NCBI RefSeq assembly: GCF_034670185.1
Contig: NZ_JAXMNY010000004.1
Span: 372,001 to 436,000 of the forward strand
Direction of reading: 5' to 3'
Length of the DNA: 64,000 nucleotides
From: Nisaea sp.
GTDB taxonomy: Bacteria; Pseudomonadota; Alphaproteobacteria; Thalassobaculales; Thalassobaculaceae
The notes below the pieces were generated by a model that saw only the letters and a program-made list of their open reading frames with translations, searched no databases and had not been told where the DNA came from. The position numbers and the translations under genes were made by a program. Position 1 is the first letter of the stretch; each line of letters opens with the position of its first letter. Of the stretch, positions 50,382 through 59,364 are shown one piece after another.

Positions 50382-51905
50382 ATGGTTGCGCGGGTTCGGA
50401 CGGTGGCGTTTCAGGGGGTCGATACGCTTGATATCGATGTCCAGGTGCATATGGGAAACGGGCTCCCGGCCTTTTCCATCGTCGGGCTTCCGGCCAAGGC
50501 CGTAGACGAGAGTAAGGACCGGGTCCGGGCGGCGCTGAGCGCGCTTGGTCTGGCTCTGCCGCCACAGCGCATTACCGTCAATCTTGCCCCCGCGGATGTC
50601 ACCAAGGAGGGCAGCCACTACGATCTGCCGATCGCCGTCGGAATACTGGTTCAGATGGGCGTCCTTCCAGCCGAGGAAATCGCCGGGTACCTGGTGCTTG
50701 GGGAGCTGGCGCTGGACGGGAAGTTGACGGAAGTTTCGGGGATATTACCCGCAGCACTCGGGGCGGTTTCCCGTGGAGTCGGTATCATCTGCCCGGAAAA
50801 GGTCGGTCCGGAAGCCGCCTGGGCCGGGGATCTCGACGTGCTGGCACCACGAACGCTGCTTTCCCTGATCAACCATTTCAAGGGCAGTCAGGTGCTCACC
50901 CCGCCCGAGCCCGCAGGGGCTGAGGAGCCGGGCCTGTTCCCCGACCTTGCGGATGTGAAGGGTCAGGAAAGTGCCAAGCGGGCGCTCGAGATTGCAGCAG
51001 CCGGGGGCCATAACCTGTTGATGACCGGGCCACCCGGTGCGGGCAAGTCGATGCTGGCCGCCCGGTTGCCGGGACTCTTGCCGCCGCTCGACGCGCGGGA
51101 GGCGCTTGAGGTCAGCATGGTGCGCAGCGTCGCGGGCGACCTGAAGGGCGGCCGGATATCGCGCGCCCGTCCGTATCGCGATCCGCATCATTCCAGCAGC
51201 ATTCCGGCGCTTGTCGGCGGTGGTTTGAAGGCCCGGCCGGGGGAAGTCTCCCTCGCGCATTGCGGCGTCTTGTTTCTGGACGAGCTGGCGGAATTCCCGC
51301 GCACAGTGCTGGATTCACTGCGGCAATCGATCGAGACCGGGCAGGCGGTTGTCAGCCGGGCAAATCACCGGGTGACCTATCCGGCTCGTTTCCAGCTGAT
51401 TGCGGCAATGAACCCCTGCCGGTGCGGCTATCTTCCCGACCCGGCTCAGGCCTGTGGCCGGGCGCCTAAATGCGGGCTCGATTATCAGGCGCGCCTCTCC
51501 GGCCCGTTGCTCGACAGGTTCGATCTGCGTATCGAGATTGAGCCGGTATCGATCCAGGAGCTGGGGCAGCCGCTCGATGCCGAGCGGTCGGAGACGGTGG
51601 CCGCCCGGGTGGCTGCTGCCCGTCGGCTCCAGCGCCGCCGGTTCGAGGGTGTCGAGGGTGTCTCTGGCCGGGTCAATGCGGACCTCGGCGGAAAGCTGCT
51701 TGAGGAGCATGCCCGGCCCGATCCGCCGGGACAGGCGCTGATGGAGGAGGCTGCCGCCCGCCTTGCTCTGTCGGCCCGTGGCTATCACCGCATATTGAGG
51801 GTTGCCCGGACCATCGCCGATCTTGAGCAGTCAGGGCCGATTCGACGGCACCATATAGCCGAGGCACTGGCCTATCGAGGCCTGGTGCTGAAAAGGGCCG
51901 CGTAA
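50382..51905 (+). CDS. comM: YifB/ComM-family Mg-chelatase-like AAA ATPase
   Basis: The 507-residue protein has the N-terminal Lon-protease-like/ChlI domain (ARVRTVAFQGVDTLDIDVQVHM, FSIVGLPAKAVDESKDRVRAAL), Walker A GPPGAGKSMLAARLPGLLPPL (about residue 215), Walker B VLFLDELAEFPRTVLDSLRQ, a Cys-rich CRCGYLPDPAQACGRAPKCG motif and a C-terminal Mg-chelatase domain. ComM drives branch migration during integration of transforming DNA. Other com genes are not nearby. GGAG lies about ten bases upstream of the ATG. Confidence 0.95.
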   Translation: MVARVRTVAFQGVDTLDIDVQVHMGNGLPAFSIVGLPAKAVDESKDRVRAALSALGLALPPQRITVNLAPADVTKEGSHYDLPIAVGILVQMGVLPAEEIAGYLVLGELALDGKLTEVSGILPAALGAVSRGVGIICPEKVGPEAAWAGDLDVLAPRTLLSLINHFKGSQVLTPPEPAGAEEPGLFPDLADVKGQESAKRALEIAAAGGHNLLMTGPPGAGKSMLAARLPGLLPPLDAREALEVSMVRSVAGDLKGGRISRARPYRDPHHSSSIPALVGGGLKARPGEVSLAHCGVLFLDELAEFPRTVLDSLRQSIETGQAVVSRANHRVTYPARFQLIAAMNPCRCGYLPDPAQACGRAPKCGLDYQARLSGPLLDRFDLRIEIEPVSIQELGQPLDAERSETVAARVAAARRLQRRRFEGVEGVSGRVNADLGGKLLEEHARPDPPGQALMEEAAARLALSARGYHRILRVARTIADLEQSGPIRRHHIAEALAYRGLVLKRAA

Positions 51906-51978
51906 AGAATATATTTCTACTCAAACGAGTGAATAATATGATATTCGATCGTATCGATAACCATCGGTGCGATTGTTT

Positions 51979-52806
51979 ATGCGCTCTCTTCGCTTGTTGC
52001 ATGCCCGGGTCCTTGCAGCCGCCCTGCTTCTTGTTCTCTTGCCTGTTTCGGTGCTCCGGGCGGAACCGCTGGATCCCAACTGCTTCCAGCAATGCCCGAT
52101 CACGACGACGGACAATCGGGTGGTGATAAGGAGCAGCCACACGCTCTCCAACAACGCCGCAACGAAGTTCGCAGACTGGGTAGCCTATGAAGTCGTGCCG
52201 GCGGATATAGGCAGGTCACAGCGCCGGGTCTGGCGCCCTGACCCCCTGTTGCCGGAAGATGAGACCCTGGAGCCGGCAGACTATAAGGGCGCGCACAAGG
52301 CGTTGAAAACGGATCGGGGCCATCAGGCGCCGCTTGCCAGTTTCACGGGCGCTTCGGGCTGGGAGGCGACGAATTATCTCTCGAATATCACGCCGCAGAA
52401 AAGCGCTCTCAATCAGGGTCCCTGGAAAGAGCTGGAGGGGGCGGTCCGGGCTTTGGCAAAATCCGGAGCGGGAGCTGTTCATGTGATCACTGGGCCGCTT
52501 TATGAGCGCGATATGCCGTCCCTTCCGCAAGCGGACGAGCCCCATCGCCTGCCGAGTGGATACTGGAAAATCATTTCCCTGCTGGGCGGGCGCGCGACGG
52601 AAGTCGCCGGGTTCGTTTTCGATCAGGAAACACCGCGCAAGGCTGACTTTTGCGATACGTCCTATGCGGTTCCAGTCCCTGAGATTGCCAGGCGATCCGG
52701 GCTGACATTTGCTCCGGGGCTGGCAAGCAGTTCCGCCGCAAAGGTGCGGGCGCGTCTCGGTTGCGCGGCGGTCGCCTCGTCGTCCGAGGCGGCGCCGCGC
52801 AGTTGA
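51979..52806 (+). CDS. Secreted DNA/RNA non-specific endonuclease (NUC1 type)
   Basis: The 275-residue protein has an N-terminal signal peptide (LLHARVLAAALLLVLLPVSVLRA, cleaved around residue 30) and the betabetaalpha-metal nuclease core: DRGHQAPLASF, with the general-base His, and ATNYLSNITPQKSALNQGPWKELE with the metal-binding Asn. It resembles Serratia nuclease and mitochondrial EndoG. It is probably periplasmic or secreted, digesting extracellular nucleic acid. A GTG at 51967 is an alternative start. It converges on gshB with four bases between stops. Confidence 0.92.
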   Translation: MRSLRLLHARVLAAALLLVLLPVSVLRAEPLDPNCFQQCPITTTDNRVVIRSSHTLSNNAATKFADWVAYEVVPADIGRSQRRVWRPDPLLPEDETLEPADYKGAHKALKTDRGHQAPLASFTGASGWEATNYLSNITPQKSALNQGPWKELEGAVRALAKSGAGAVHVITGPLYERDMPSLPQADEPHRLPSGYWKIISLLGGRATEVAGFVFDQETPRKADFCDTSYAVPVPEIARRSGLTFAPGLASSSAAKVRARLGCAAVASSSEAAPRS

Positions 52807-52810
52807 GGGG

Positions 52811-53749
52811 TCAGCGTTTGGACTCGATGGCGTCCCAGAGCTCGGTCTCGATGGAACGGCCCTCGAAACGGCCGAGTTCCTGCAGGCCGGTCGGCGAGGT
52901 CACGTTGATTTCCGTCAGATAGTCGCCGATCACGTCGATACCGACGAAGATCAGCCCCTTCTCGGCCAGGGTCGGGCCGATGATCTCGCAAATCTCCGCG
53001 TCGCGCTTGGTCAGGCCGATCTTCTCCGCCCGGCCGCCAACATGCATGTTGGAGCGCGCTTCGCCAGCAGCCGGCACCCTGTTGATGGCACCCACCGGCT
53101 TGCCATCGATCAGGATGATGCGTTTGTCGCCCTGCCGTACTTCAGGCAGATAGCGCTGCACGATCACCGGCTCGCGATACATTTCGGTAAACAGTTCCAG
53201 CAGCGAGTTCAGGTTCTCGTCGCCGGGCTTCAGGTGGAACACGCCAGCCCCGCCATTACCGAACAGCGGTTTGACGATGATGTCTTCATGCTCGGCCCGG
53301 AAAGCCTGGATCCGTTCCCGGTCATGGGTGATCAGGGTCGGCGGCATGACATTGTCGAAATGGGTGACGAACAGCTTTTCCGGCGCGTTCCGGACTTCCA
53401 CCGGATCGTTCACCACCAGTGTTTTCGGATGGATATGTTCGAGGATGTGGGTCGCGGTGATGTAGGACATGTCGAAAGGCGGGTCCTGGCGCATCAGCAC
53501 GACGTCCATCTGGGAGAGGTCAATCAGCTCGGGCGCGCCCAGCGTGAAGTGGTTGCCCGCTTCGCGGCGCACGTCGAGAGCCCGGACACGGGCCATCACC
53601 TTGCGGTCCTGGAAGCTGAGGTCCTTCGGCTGGTAGTGGTACAGCGTGTGGCCGCGCCGTTTGGCTTCAAGTGCCATGGCGAAACTGCTGTCGCCGTTGA
53701 TGTCGATATGTTCGATGGGATCCATCTGGATGGCGACGCCGAGACCCAT
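52811..53749 (-). CDS. gshB: Glutathione synthetase
   Basis: The 312-residue ATP-grasp ligase joins gamma-glutamylcysteine and glycine. The N-terminal GVAIQMDPIEHIDINGDSSFAMALEAKRRG is the bacterial GshB signature; LMRQDPPFDMSYITATHILE, VVNDPVEVRNAPEKLFV and PLFGNGGAGVFHL are substrate and ATP-binding elements, and FVGIDVIGDYLTEINVTSPTGLQEL is the metal-binding end. gshA is not in the window. Last gene of the rsmI-yraN-BON-sirB1-gshB run on the minus strand. Confidence 0.97.
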   Translation of the reverse strand: MGLGVAIQMDPIEHIDINGDSSFAMALEAKRRGHTLYHYQPKDLSFQDRKVMARVRALDVRREAGNHFTLGAPELIDLSQMDVVLMRQDPPFDMSYITATHILEHIHPKTLVVNDPVEVRNAPEKLFVTHFDNVMPPTLITHDRERIQAFRAEHEDIIVKPLFGNGGAGVFHLKPGDENLNSLLELFTEMYREPVIVQRYLPEVRQGDKRIILIDGKPVGAINRVPAAGEARSNMHVGGRAEKIGLTKRDAEICEIIGPTLAEKGLIFVGIDVIGDYLTEINVTSPTGLQELGRFEGRSIETELWDAIESKR

Positions 53750-53830
53750 TGCTTCCTCCGTCAGGTAAGCGCTTTTTACGAGCCGGGACTATGTGGTGAT
53801 CCGGCATGCCGGATCAACCGGATTTCCGGC

Positions 53831-54652
53831 TCAGTTCAATTGACTTTCAAGAACTTGAAGAACCCGCGTGACATCCACGCGCTCCGGCTCGCGGATATTG
53901 TCCCGGGTCAGGAAGTCGCGCAGGCAGCTGATTGCCGCCCTGCGTTCTCCCTTGCGGGCCAGCAGCAGACCCTCCTCGCGCAGCAGGCTCGGAATGCCGG
54001 GCGCGAGCAGCCGCATGTCGCGTATGACCTGCAGGGCAGGCTCCAGTTGGCCATCCCGCAGCAGGCGCAGCTTTATGTTGTTTTGAAGGCGCAACAAAAT
54101 GTTGAGATCGCTGACATCGCTGTAGTGGTCTTGGCTGAGTTCGGCGTTCGCCCCCTGAAAATGGGTGAGCAGATCGCGCAGGGCGCGGGCATCGAGGGTG
54201 ACGCCGCCGTTGAACGGGTCGACAATGGCGCGTCCGCCGTCCCATTGCAGCCGGATCAGGAAATGGTTCGGGAAATTCAGTCCGCAGGCCTCCAGCCCGA
54301 GCGCGCGGGCTGTCGCGATATAGAGAATGCCGAGTGAAACCGGCAGGCCCTTCCGCCTGTCAATCACCCGGATCAGGTTCGCGTTTTGCGGATCGTCGTA
54401 GGTTTTCTGGTCGCCCTCATAGGCAAATTCGCCAGCGATTGTCTGACGCAGGGCGGAACTTGGATCATCGGCGGATAAATTCGCCGCCGTCTTGGCGATG
54501 GAGGCCAGATGGTCGTGATACTGGTCCAGCGGCACACCGGGGCGATCCAGCGAGGCGAGCAATAGAGCGGCTTCGCCGAGATCGCCATCGGTCAGGCCTG
54601 ACTGGCCGAACCGTCTGAGTGTGGCGCGGGTGGATTCCGGGTCGGGGGCCAT
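53831..54652 (-). CDS. SirB1-like transglutaminase/TPR protein
   Basis: The 273-residue protein has a transglutaminase-like N-terminal domain (DDPQNANLIRVIDRRKGLPVSLGILYIATARALGLEACGLNFPNHFLIRL; the Cys is in LEACG and the His in PNHF) followed by TPR-like repeats (PALQVIRDMRLLAPGIPSLLREEGLLLARKGERRAAISCLRDFL). This is the SirB1/DUF5107-type arrangement called 'SirB1 family'. Its biochemical role is unknown. It is four bases from the BON lipoprotein gene, so they are co-transcribed. Confidence 0.9.
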   Translation of the reverse strand: MAPDPESTRATLRRFGQSGLTDGDLGEAALLLASLDRPGVPLDQYHDHLASIAKTAANLSADDPSSALRQTIAGEFAYEGDQKTYDDPQNANLIRVIDRRKGLPVSLGILYIATARALGLEACGLNFPNHFLIRLQWDGGRAIVDPFNGGVTLDARALRDLLTHFQGANAELSQDHYSDVSDLNILLRLQNNIKLRLLRDGQLEPALQVIRDMRLLAPGIPSLLREEGLLLARKGERRAAISCLRDFLTRDNIREPERVDVTRVLQVLESQLN

Positions 54653-54655
54653 GAT

Positions 54656-55246
54656 TTACGGGGCGCCGCGGATACGCACATAGCTGATGACATTGCGGAC
54701 ATATTTGAGATTGCGCGCATGATTGACGACGCGCAGATGTTCCGCATTGTCCTGGGCCGTTCCGAAGATATAGACGGTGCCGTTGACCGTATCGATGTCA
54801 TAGTTGATCGACTGGACCGCGCCATCGAACAGAAGCTTTGTTTCAAGCTGGGTTTCGATCCAGGTGTCGCGCGCCTTGTCGATGATGTCCGAATTGTCGA
54901 CGACCTGAATTTCGTTGATCACCTCCCGGACACCATCGGCCTTCCAGGCAAGCCGCGCTGCTTCAATCCGGTCTTCCGGTTTCGCCACCGAGCCGGTCAG
55001 CAGGACGCGCCCGTCTTTGATGGAAAGCCCAACCGCGGAAAACAAATCGACATTGCTCTGGAACAGATAGTGATTGATCTCCGTACTGAGGGCGATGTCC
55101 TTGGCCGTTCCCTCAAGCCCGCGTTCCGACTGGCTTGCAGTTGCGGCGGTCGCTCCAGCACCGATGGCGACGCCGACGGGCGTGCAGGCGCCAAGCCCAA
55201 GCGGGGCGAGCAGGAGAAGCAGAATGAAAACGAGGCGATGCATCAT
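54656..55246 (-). CDS. BON-domain outer-membrane lipoprotein
   Basis: The 196-residue protein has a lipoprotein signal (LVFILLLLLAPLGLGAC, Cys about residue 21) and two BON domains: GLSIKDGRVLLTGSVAKPEDRIEAARLAWKADGVREVINEIQV and SINYDIDTVNGTVYIFGTAQDNAEHLRVVNHARNLKYVRNVISYV. It resembles DolP/OsmY-type proteins that act at the outer membrane. It follows yraN on the minus strand, as in E. coli where dolP (yraP) also lies near yraN and rsmI. Confidence 0.93.
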   Translation of the reverse strand: MMHRLVFILLLLLAPLGLGACTPVGVAIGAGATAATASQSERGLEGTAKDIALSTEINHYLFQSNVDLFSAVGLSIKDGRVLLTGSVAKPEDRIEAARLAWKADGVREVINEIQVVDNSDIIDKARDTWIETQLETKLLFDGAVQSINYDIDTVNGTVYIFGTAQDNAEHLRVVNHARNLKYVRNVISYVRIRGAP

Positions 55247-55255
55247 CGGGTCACT

Positions 55256-55660
55256 CTATCGGTTGGGATCGACGGTCCAAGCATTCTGAATATGGCGAGG
55301 AATGCGCCAGTGTGCCACTGCGAAGAGGTCGAATCTAAGGCAATGGTTCGAGAGCCGGCTATCTCCGTGCTGGACCCAGAGGGCGGCGCGTTCGAGGCGT
55401 CGCCGTTGCGACATCGAAACGGCCTCGAGCGCCGCCGCTTCGGTTGGCCTTGCCTTCACCTCAATGATGGCGAGGACGCGGCCCCGCTCGGCGAGAATAT
55501 CGATCTCTCCGACCTTCGTGCGCAAGCGGCTCGCCAGCACCCTGTAGCCTTTCAGGCGGAGGATCAGACGGCAGGCCCATTCGGCCAAGGCACCGTAGCG
55601 GAGGGCGCGGCGTTTGCGTTCCCTTTGGTTGCCCGGCTTTCCGCTCAGGTGGGACATCAC
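55256..55660 (-). CDS. yraN: UPF0102 family protein YraN
   Basis: The 134-residue protein has the restriction-endonuclease-like fold: YGALAEWACRLILRLKGYRVLASRLRTKVGEIDILAERGRVLAIIEVKAR, with the Glu, Asp and Glu-x-Lys residues of the PD-(D/E)XK motif. Its function is unknown; a nuclease role is an inference from the fold. It overlaps the rsmI stop by four bases. The N-terminal basic stretch (SGKPGNQRERKRRA) precedes the domain. Confidence 0.94.
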   Translation of the reverse strand: MMSHLSGKPGNQRERKRRALRYGALAEWACRLILRLKGYRVLASRLRTKVGEIDILAERGRVLAIIEVKARPTEAAALEAVSMSQRRRLERAALWVQHGDSRLSNHCLRFDLFAVAHWRIPRHIQNAWTVDPNR

Positions 55661-56655
55661 CCGGCACCGTCCTTCAACTGCACGGCCCGGTCATAGAGCG
55701 TCTTGCGGGGCAGCCCGGTCTTCGCCGCTATTTCCTTTGCCGCATCCTTGACCTTCAGCCGGGTGAGGGCTTCCGTGAGCATGGCGTCCAGATCTGCTTC
55801 CTCGATCACGTCGTGCTGTTCCGGAGGGCCGAAAAGCAACACGGCCTCGCCCTTCGGCGGCTCGGTTTCCGCATAGTGGCGGGCGAGATCTTCAAGACGG
55901 CCCCGGTTCACATCCTCGAACCGCTTTGTCAGCTCCCGTGCGACGGCCATGTCCCGGGGCCCAAGAATTTCAGCGGCCACAGCCAGGGACTCGGCCAGCC
56001 TGCGCGGCGCCTCAAAAAATATCAGCGTGGCGCGCAGTCCGGAGACCTCTTCCAGAATACGGCGGCGTTCGCCCTGCTTGGTCGGCAGGAAGCCACCGAA
56101 GAAGAATCGGTCTGTCGGCAGTCCGGAGATGGAAAGCGCCACGATCGGTGCCGCCGGGCCGGGCACCGACGTTACCGGCGTGCCCTGGGCGGCGGCTTCG
56201 CGGACCAGCTTGTAGCCCGGATCGGAAATGGTAGGCGTACCGGCGTCGGTCACCAGTGCAATGCTTTTGCCCCCGGCAAGCAGGCGGAGCAGTTCGGGGC
56301 GGCTGCGCTCCGCATTGTGATCCTGGTAAGCGAGCATGCGGGCCTTGATGGCGAAACGCTGCAGCAGGCGCCCGGTGAGCCGTGTGTCCTCGCAGGCGAC
56401 AATGTCCGCCGTGGCGAGGGTTTCCAGTGCCCGGCGCGAGATATCGCCGAGATTGCCGATTGGCGTGGCAACCAGAATCAACCCCTCGACAGGGCGTCCC
56501 GGGGCCTCGACAAGAAGCTCATTTTCCGGCTCTGGCGCTGGGGTTACAGCAGGGGTCACAATGGTGCCATCTTGCAGCGGTTTACTCTCGTCGCCGGCTT
56601 GATTAGCCTTTGGCGCCAAAGAGCGGGAGGAGATCTGAGGTGTACGAGTCTTCAT
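55657..56655 (-). CDS. rsmI: 16S rRNA (cytidine-1402-2'-O)-methyltransferase RsmI
   Basis: The protein (332 residues from ATG 56655) has the tetrapyrrole-methylase fold: LILVATPIGNLGDISRRALETLATADIVACEDTRLTGRLL and the SAM-binding SIALVTDAGTPTISDPGYKLVREA, with GFLPTKQGERRRIL following. It methylates C1402 of 16S rRNA with RsmH. The first ~55 residues are a Pro-rich extension not found in E. coli RsmI; the true start could be further in. It is divergent from the LpoA-like gene, across 35 bases. Confidence 0.95.
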   Translation of the reverse strand: MKTRTPQISSRSLAPKANQAGDESKPLQDGTIVTPAVTPAPEPENELLVEAPGRPVEGLILVATPIGNLGDISRRALETLATADIVACEDTRLTGRLLQRFAIKARMLAYQDHNAERSRPELLRLLAGGKSIALVTDAGTPTISDPGYKLVREAAAQGTPVTSVPGPAAPIVALSISGLPTDRFFFGGFLPTKQGERRRILEEVSGLRATLIFFEAPRRLAESLAVAAEILGPRDMAVARELTKRFEDVNRGRLEDLARHYAETEPPKGEAVLLFGPPEQHDVIEEADLDAMLTEALTRLKVKDAAKEIAAKTGLPRKTLYDRAVQLKDGAG

Positions 56656-56690
56656 ACCGTACCGAAAGTGACTGGAGCGACAGTCGAGTT

Positions 56691-58133
56691 ATGGGAGGAA
56701 CCGGGCGGTTTCTCCAAGCCCTTTTCGCCAGCGCGGGTGGGGCCGGCCGACTTTGTCTGCTTCTGGTCTGTGTCGCATTGACGGCTTGCCAGACGCCGAA
56801 TCCCCTTGCAGGCTTCGGGCAGCAGTCCAGCACTGTGCCTGCTGCGACAAGGGAGCCGCAACCGATCACCCCGCCGTCGGGCGTGGCGGGAACGGGTGCC
56901 GAGGCACCGGGTGCTGGCAAAGGGCCGGTGGTTCCCGAGACCGAGTTGTCGCTCGAGACTCCTGCCGTGCCGTTGCAGCTGGTTGAACCGGAAGGGTCGA
57001 CTGTTGGCGTTGCCATGTTGCTGCCATTGAGCGGCGCCCGCGCTTCGGTTGGGCAGAGCATGCTCGACGCCGCGCAGATGGCGGTGTTCGACATTGCTGG
57101 CAACGATTTCAACCTAATGGTCTACGACACGCAAGGCACGCCCGAAGGTGCTGAGGACGCGGCCAAGCTCGCCGTTGCGGATGGGGCAAGGATTGTGCTC
57201 GGGCCGCTCTATGGGCGCTCCGCTGCCGCCGTCCGGCCGATTGTCGCGGCTGCGGGGATCAATGCCGTTGCCTTTTCCAACGACCGCACCGTGGCCGGAA
57301 CACCGGTTCACCTGATGGGCCTGATGCCGGAGCAGCAGATCGAACGGGTGATCCGTTATGCCGTTCAGCGCGGGTACCGGCGGATCGGCTTGTTGCTGCC
57401 GCATGGCGGATATGGAGATCTGGTACTGGAAAGCGCCCGCGCCTCCGCCATCGCGTCCGGGGCCGAGATCACCCGGATTGCGTATTACGATGCTCTGGCC
57501 AGTGACTTCACCGAGACTGCCCGGTCCTTTGCCGAGTATGATAGCCGGCGGGAATCCCTGAAGATCCAGAAGGATGAGCTGGCAGGCCGGACCGATGAGA
57601 TTTCCCGGCAGACCCTCGCGCGTCTGGAGGCGATGGATACGCTTGGCGATCCGCCCTATGACGCGATCCTGATCCCGGAAGGCGGCAATGTGTTGCGCAC
57701 GATCGCACCGCTGCTCGCTTTCTACGATGTCGATACACGGCGGGTGAAGCTGCTTGGAACGGCACAATGGGAAGACCCGAGCCTCGGCACGGAGCCGAGT
57801 CTTGTTGGCGGCTGGTTCGCTGCTCCCCCGTCTCTTTACCGGGAGAATTTTGCGGTGCGGTATGAGGCTGCCTTTGGCAAGCGCCCGTCCGGACTTGCTG
57901 CACTTGCCTATGATTCAATTGCGTTGACCGTCTCGCTGCAGCGCGGTGAGAACGGCGCTAACTTTGGCGGCGCGGCCTTGATGTCCAAAGGCGGTTTTGT
58001 CGCGCTAAACGGCCTGTTCCGCTTTGTCGAGGATGGTACAAATCAGCGTGGACTTACGGTCTTCGAGATCGGCGACAGGGCGCTTGATGTGGTTGACCCG
58101 GCGCCGGAGCAGTTCACGGATCTAACGAACTAG
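56691..58133 (+). CDS. Penicillin-binding protein activator (LpoA-like) lipoprotein
   Basis: The 480-residue lipoprotein begins with a signal peptide ending in LTAC (Cys about residue 32), then a Pro/Thr-rich linker and a periplasmic-binding-protein type I fold (VGVAMLLPLSGARASVGQSMLDAAQMAVFD, IVLGPLYGRSAAAVRPIVAAAGINAVAFSNDR, YRRIGLLLPHGGYGDLVLESARASA). It resembles the C-terminal domain of LpoA, which activates PBP1a in Gammaproteobacteria; alphaproteobacterial members lack the N-terminal TPR part. ATG 56691 gives the signal peptide; the frame extends to 56610. Its gene neighbours rsmI as lpoA does in E. coli. Confidence 0.9.
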   Translation: MGGTGRFLQALFASAGGAGRLCLLLVCVALTACQTPNPLAGFGQQSSTVPAATREPQPITPPSGVAGTGAEAPGAGKGPVVPETELSLETPAVPLQLVEPEGSTVGVAMLLPLSGARASVGQSMLDAAQMAVFDIAGNDFNLMVYDTQGTPEGAEDAAKLAVADGARIVLGPLYGRSAAAVRPIVAAAGINAVAFSNDRTVAGTPVHLMGLMPEQQIERVIRYAVQRGYRRIGLLLPHGGYGDLVLESARASAIASGAEITRIAYYDALASDFTETARSFAEYDSRRESLKIQKDELAGRTDEISRQTLARLEAMDTLGDPPYDAILIPEGGNVLRTIAPLLAFYDVDTRRVKLLGTAQWEDPSLGTEPSLVGGWFAAPPSLYRENFAVRYEAAFGKRPSGLAALAYDSIALTVSLQRGENGANFGGAALMSKGGFVALNGLFRFVEDGTNQRGLTVFEIGDRALDVVDPAPEQFTDLTN

Positions 58134-58149
58134 GCTCCGGGATTGAGGA

Positions 58150-59364
58150 TCAGGCCTCGTCTCCGAGCCGCTCGGTCAGCGCGGCGATGACTGCGTTCAG
58201 CCGCTGCCGCCCTTCCAGGGTCGCGGCAAGCCGGGTGTGCGGCGGCTCTATGTAGCCAGCGGCTTCCAGGTCCGAGAGCAGGCCAGCGCCGAACAGCGCC
58301 TCAAGATCGCGTCCGGCCTCCTGTTCCAGCCGGTCTTTCTCGATACCGTCGCGCAATCTGAGACCCATCATCAGCATTTCAGTCAGGCGTCCGGTTCGGC
58401 CGACAACTTCGTCCTCGGCAATGCCGTGACCCTGCTTGCTGACGCGGTCGAGCCAGATGGCAGGTGCCCGCACTGTTTGGATCGCTTTCGTAATGACCTG
58501 ACTGTCAGCACCGTCGGTCCGTATCCGGGAATGGGCGCCTGGTCCGACGCCTGCATAGTCGTGATATCGCCAATAGACCAGATTGTGCCGGGACTCATCC
58601 CCGCTGCGGGCATGGTTGGAGATTTCGTAGGCCGGCATGCCTGCCAGCTCCAGCGCTTCCTGCGTCGCTTCGTAGAGCGCAGCTTGGGAATCGTCCTTCG
58701 GCAGTTTGATTTCGCCCTTTGCGTGGCGGGCGAAGAACGGGGTCTCAGGCTCAATGGTCAGCTGGTAGAGCGAAATGTGATCGACGGCGAGATCCAGCGC
58801 TTCTTTCAGCTCTTTGAGCCAGGCCGACACCGTCTGTCCCGGCCGGGCATAGATCAGATCGAATGACATGCGCTCGAATGTGTCCCGGGCGATACCGATC
58901 GCGCGCCGGGCTTCCGCTGCATCATGCGTACGGCCGAGGAATTTCAGATCCGCGTCGTTCAGCGCCTGGATACCGAGGGAGACCCGGTTCACGCCGGCTT
59001 CCCGGAAAGCGGCGAATTTGCCTGCCTCGACCGAGGTCGGGTTTGCTTCGAGGCTGATCTCGACCTGGTTTGTCCAGGGCCAGAGCCGTCGGATCTCGGA
59101 GATCACCGTATCCACCGTCTCCGGCTCCATCAGCGAGGGCGTGCCGCCGCCAAAAAAGATGCTGGAAACCGTGCGTTCCGGTGCCAATGCTTTGAAATAT
59201 CTAAGTTCTTCAGTCAGCGCCGCGCGCCAGCGCGCATGATCCACTTTTGCGGAAACATGACTGTTGAAGTCGCAATAGGGGCATTTCGAGAGACAGAAGG
59301 GCCAATGCACATAGACCCCGAACGGCTCTGCCGCAGCAGCGTGGAGCCCGGTTTTATCCGGCAC
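58150..59364 (-). CDS. hemW: Radical SAM haem chaperone HemW
   Basis: The 404-residue protein has the radical SAM cluster motif CLSKCPYCDFNSH (Cys at about 23, 27, 30), then SIFFGGGTPSLMEPETV, SLEANPT and VNRVSLGIQALNDADLKFLGR, as in HemN/HemW. The HemW-type short C-terminus is present. HemW delivers haem to membrane proteins and is not a coproporphyrinogen oxidase. It overlaps rdgB by 11 bases at its start, in the order rph-rdgB-hemW common in alphaproteobacteria. Confidence 0.95.
   Translation of the reverse strand: MPDKTGLHAAAAEPFGVYVHWPFCLSKCPYCDFNSHVSAKVDHARWRAALTEELRYFKALAPERTVSSIFFGGGTPSLMEPETVDTVISEIRRLWPWTNQVEISLEANPTSVEAGKFAAFREAGVNRVSLGIQALNDADLKFLGRTHDAAEARRAIGIARDTFERMSFDLIYARPGQTVSAWLKELKEALDLAVDHISLYQLTIEPETPFFARHAKGEIKLPKDDSQAALYEATQEALELAGMPAYEISNHARSGDESRHNLVYWRYHDYAGVGPGAHSRIRTDGADSQVITKAIQTVRAPAIWLDRVSKQGHGIAEDEVVGRTGRLTEMLMMGLRLRDGIEKDRLEQEAGRDLEALFGAGLLSDLEAAGYIEPPHTRLAATLEGRQRLNAVIAALTERLGDEA

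Noticed and set aside
52709..54337. 542-codon plus-strand open frame
   Set aside because: It is antisense to gshB and the SirB1-like gene, both of which are well supported.
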